This document shows positions 61,481 to 64,000 of a DNA stretch of 64,000 bases, piece after piece (the first letter of the stretch is position 1; each line of letters begins with the position of its first letter). The notes below the pieces were generated by a model, which saw only the letters and a list, made by a program, of their open reading frames with translations, searched no databases and was not told the origin of the DNA. Source of the DNA: Owenia fusiformis (Eukaryota; Annelida; Polychaeta; Sabellida; Oweniidae). The stretch is from positions 4,616,347 to 4,680,346 of the forward strand of contig CAIIXF020000009.1 of assembly GCA_903813345.2 (NCBI GenBank), read 5' to 3'. Both the position numbers and the translations under genes were made by a program.

Positions 61481-62970
61481 ATTGGGCTTGCATTTTAGAA
61501 CTTTTTAGATTTTTTTTAGATTTGACAGTACTTGAATAATTGCTGTTGTGAAACATTAACTCTGTGCTATCATCTGCCTGGACACAGTTTTGGGGATACA
61601 ATACCCTGAATTCAATACAGAATGCAATTAAAATCCATTGTGGCAAAAACTCATAAAAATAAGATCAGATCCTTAGTTCATGTACGTGCAGTACTGGTTG
61701 TGACAAAAACGTCCAAAGTATGATCATGATCAAAAGATAAGAGAGTGGCATCTGATATATGGAGATGATACAGGCGTGACCCTGATTATTTTAATCAAAA
61801 ATAGTAACGACCTATATAAAAGCTAACACTTTATCAAAAAGGTCCTAAATATATTTCGTGTTGCACGCCCTGTTTATCAACATAAGGATATAAATTAGTA
61901 GGTGTCACATTCAATATTTGTAGATATATAAAAGAAAGTCGTAAACAGCCGTTTACATTATACATTTGGGTCATTAACGGTAAGAACAAATATTGCTGAA
62001 ATAATTAGATAATACGTGGTGAAATATAAAGTTAAATTGAAAGTCTTGACGATGTTTGTATTTCAACATTTCTGGTACATCTCGGAAATGTTTTCGTTTT
62101 GAACGATATACATGTAATCATATGCCATACAGGTTTCTTTATCTTTAAGTTCAACAAAAATTGCCAAATGAACATATATAATTCGAAGCATTTTTTGATT
62201 TTGAATCTGCAATTTTGTTTTCGTTATATAATTGCTATTGATCAATCACTGACATTTGACCAATCAGCGACGATTATACAGTATGCACGATGTATGTCCG
62301 TCATAGACCAATAAAAAAAGTTCATCTTAACATGGATATAGGGTCGTCTTTGAATTTAAGAGAATTTCCCCCGAATTCATAACGAAGTGGATAATGGAGC
62401 TATCATCGCTCATCTGAGGACAATCCGTGGCTCAAATACAATCAGAATATCCTAGATGCGAGTAGAAATAATCTTGATTTACGTCATTAAAAATTCACAT
62501 TTCAGTCAATCTGATGTCATATTTGGAATCTACTTGTAAAATTACATCTAGAAATGTGGTTTTGAAAAGAGTTTATCAACTTTGAAAATTTAATTTTCTT
62601 TGAAAATGTGACTTCTAAGTCGGGGAGATTCCCCATAGACCCCATGTTGTAAAACCACAAAAAGTGCAATATCTTTTCTTGTGTTGGGCAGATAATATTT
62701 TCTTTTACTGGGCATGTTCTAATTTGTATAACTATCACATACATACGGGTAATATGAAAAGTGAACCACTAAAACTGATGAATATTCAAGTTTAAGGGAA
62801 TGTAATACCCAGCCATGTTATTTCCCCTGAATCAGCCACCTGGTGGCGAAACTGGTAACTACCTACTCGCATCTGAGTAATTGAATTAAGTGTTACTTCA
62901 TTTATTGCATTATTACCAATCATATTCTTTTTTTAGCAAGCTGACCGTTCAATTTCCCATTTAAGGTCGA
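61481..62970. other. upstream region of the chitinase, nothing recognised
   Basis: AT-rich with short ORFs only. A poly-T tract ends at TTTTTTTAGCAAGC (about 62930-62942) shortly before the ATG and may be the acceptor of a 5' UTR intron. Confidence 0.4.
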
Positions 62971-62971
62971 G

Positions 62972-64000
62972 ATGAAATTGGCACTTACTCTCTTGCTGTC
63001 CCTGTTTGGGTACACTTTGGCACAATGTAAGTAACAGAATTCAAAAAATAAATGAAAGTTCAAGCAGTAGCTTGACTACACTTAATCCATTCCGTCTCTG
63101 TCTGTAATTACTTTGCTATGGCCATCGTGGTAAGCCACGCCCTCTCCACATCTGCGATGCAACAGAGAGAGATGCTATGAGTATCAGAATGCGATATGGC
63201 TAATATTCTCCTTTTCTAATGTTTTCAAATGTTCAAACAGACACGGATGGCTCATTCCTGCGAGTATGTTATCACACAAATTGGTCCCAATATCGACAGG
63301 ATCCTGCTAAATTCTACCCAGAGGACATCGACCCTTTCCTTTGTACCCATATCATGTACTCCTTTGCGACGATGACTGGCAACCAGCTTACAGCATATGA
63401 GTGGAATGACGAATCGGAGGATTGGGCAAAGGGAATGTAAGCAAACTTTTGGATTTTCCTCAAATGAAACTACATTATATAACAACATAGTCTTGCTTCA
63501 AGACTCTGGACTATCTACTCTGACTACTTGTTGTTTAGATAGAGACCCAGGTCAAGTCTCGAGGCAAGACTAATAACAATATACTTTCACTGCCTTACAT
63601 TACAATATTTGGTGATTTCAACTATTGCATTTGATATTAGTACCTTATGTTAGCAAAGCTATGATGATTTCAACAAATAAAACTACATTCTATGGAGAAT
63701 AAAGTAACGCGATTTTATATGAATAATTTCACTGCTTCAATAGAGCAAATCTCATTTCAGGAAAAGGAACTTGCAATAAAATAAGGTAGTTGCTTAATTT
63801 AAGCAAATTTTTGGTGGTTTATAAAAAACGTATGCTATTATTTGTACCCCCCCCCCTCAGGACCCTTTGTGAACTCAAGGTCGCAGTGTAACCTTTATAT
63901 AAAATGAGGCAGAACTTGACGTTTTTTTTCATTTTTCAAGGTACGAGCGTACCACAGATTTGAAGTTCATCAACCCAGCATTAAAGATCGTAATGGCCGT
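62972..64000 (+). CDS. GH18 chitinase, 5' part (runs off the right edge)
   Basis: Exons 62972-63026 (signal peptide MKLALTLLLSLFGYTLAQ), 63241-63436, and 63941 to the window end; junctions GT-AG, phases 1 and 2, frame open. The mature start YTDGSFLRVCYHTNWSQYR matches the first beta strand of animal GH18 chitinases and chitotriosidases (RVCYYTNW type), followed by KFYPEDIDPFLCTHIMYSFA (second strand), then AYEWNDESEDWAKGMYERTTDLK and NPALKIVMAV leading to the third strand. The catalytic DGxDxDWE motif lies beyond the window, so activity cannot be judged. Secreted chitin hydrolase by family; in molluscs such genes serve digestion, shell formation or defence. Confidence 0.9.

Overview
The window looks like animal nuclear DNA, most likely from a mollusc and probably a bivalve. 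Coding regions are split into small GT-AG exons by AT-rich introns. There are TATA-type promoters, degenerate LINEs, mariner-like and hAT-like elements and many foldback MITEs. The protein families present are secreted TSP1/EGF proteins with a Thr/Pro-rich mucin-like stretch, a short-chain collagen C4-like protein and a GH18 chitinase, a mix that is common in molluscs. The species assignment is inference; no marker gene is present.

The core is a cluster of five paralogues, called here TED-A to TED-E (TSP1-EGF-DUF3011-like). Each one reads: leader exon, one exon of 17-residue Thr/Pro repeats, three or four TSP1 repeats each on its own 174-nt exon, a 90-nt half-EGF exon, a 45-nt Cys-rich linker exon, a full EGF exon, and two terminal exons whose spliced product resembles bacterial DUF3011. 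Introns are phase 1 throughout except the last, so TSP1 exons can be added or lost without breaking frame. Layout: TED-A (-, about 525-4696, runs off the left edge), TED-B (+, 8592-15008, frameshifted near the end), TED-C (-, 24421-29286, no recognisable leader exon), TED-D (+, 31850-37895, complete, 535 aa), TED-E (+, 42069-53066, complete, 531 aa, different leader exon). A resembles D and B resembles C in exons, introns, promoters and 3' flanks. A(-)B(+) followed by C(-)D(+) therefore reads as one old inverted segmental duplication with its axis near 18-20 kb. A single-exon collagen C4-like gene (-, 16967-17698) lies close to that axis.

From about 38 to 63 kb the sequence is dominated by transposable elements. 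A LINE split by a mariner insertion lies inside TED-E intron 1. Another decayed LINE lies at 55.1-57.5 kb. There is a tandem trimer of tRNA-like 161-bp units at 58.2-58.6 kb, and a foldback element carrying a LINE tail at 60.9-61.5 kb. A GH18 chitinase starts at 62972 and runs off the right edge.

All TED proteins should be secreted: hydrophobic leader, mucin-type O-glycosylation stretch, and C-mannosylation and O-fucosylation sequons in the TSP1 repeats. The variable repeat number (3, 3, 10, 6, 9) and TSP1 count (3 or 4) suggest a fast-evolving family of extracellular or mucus-type binding proteins. Their actual role cannot be read from the sequence.
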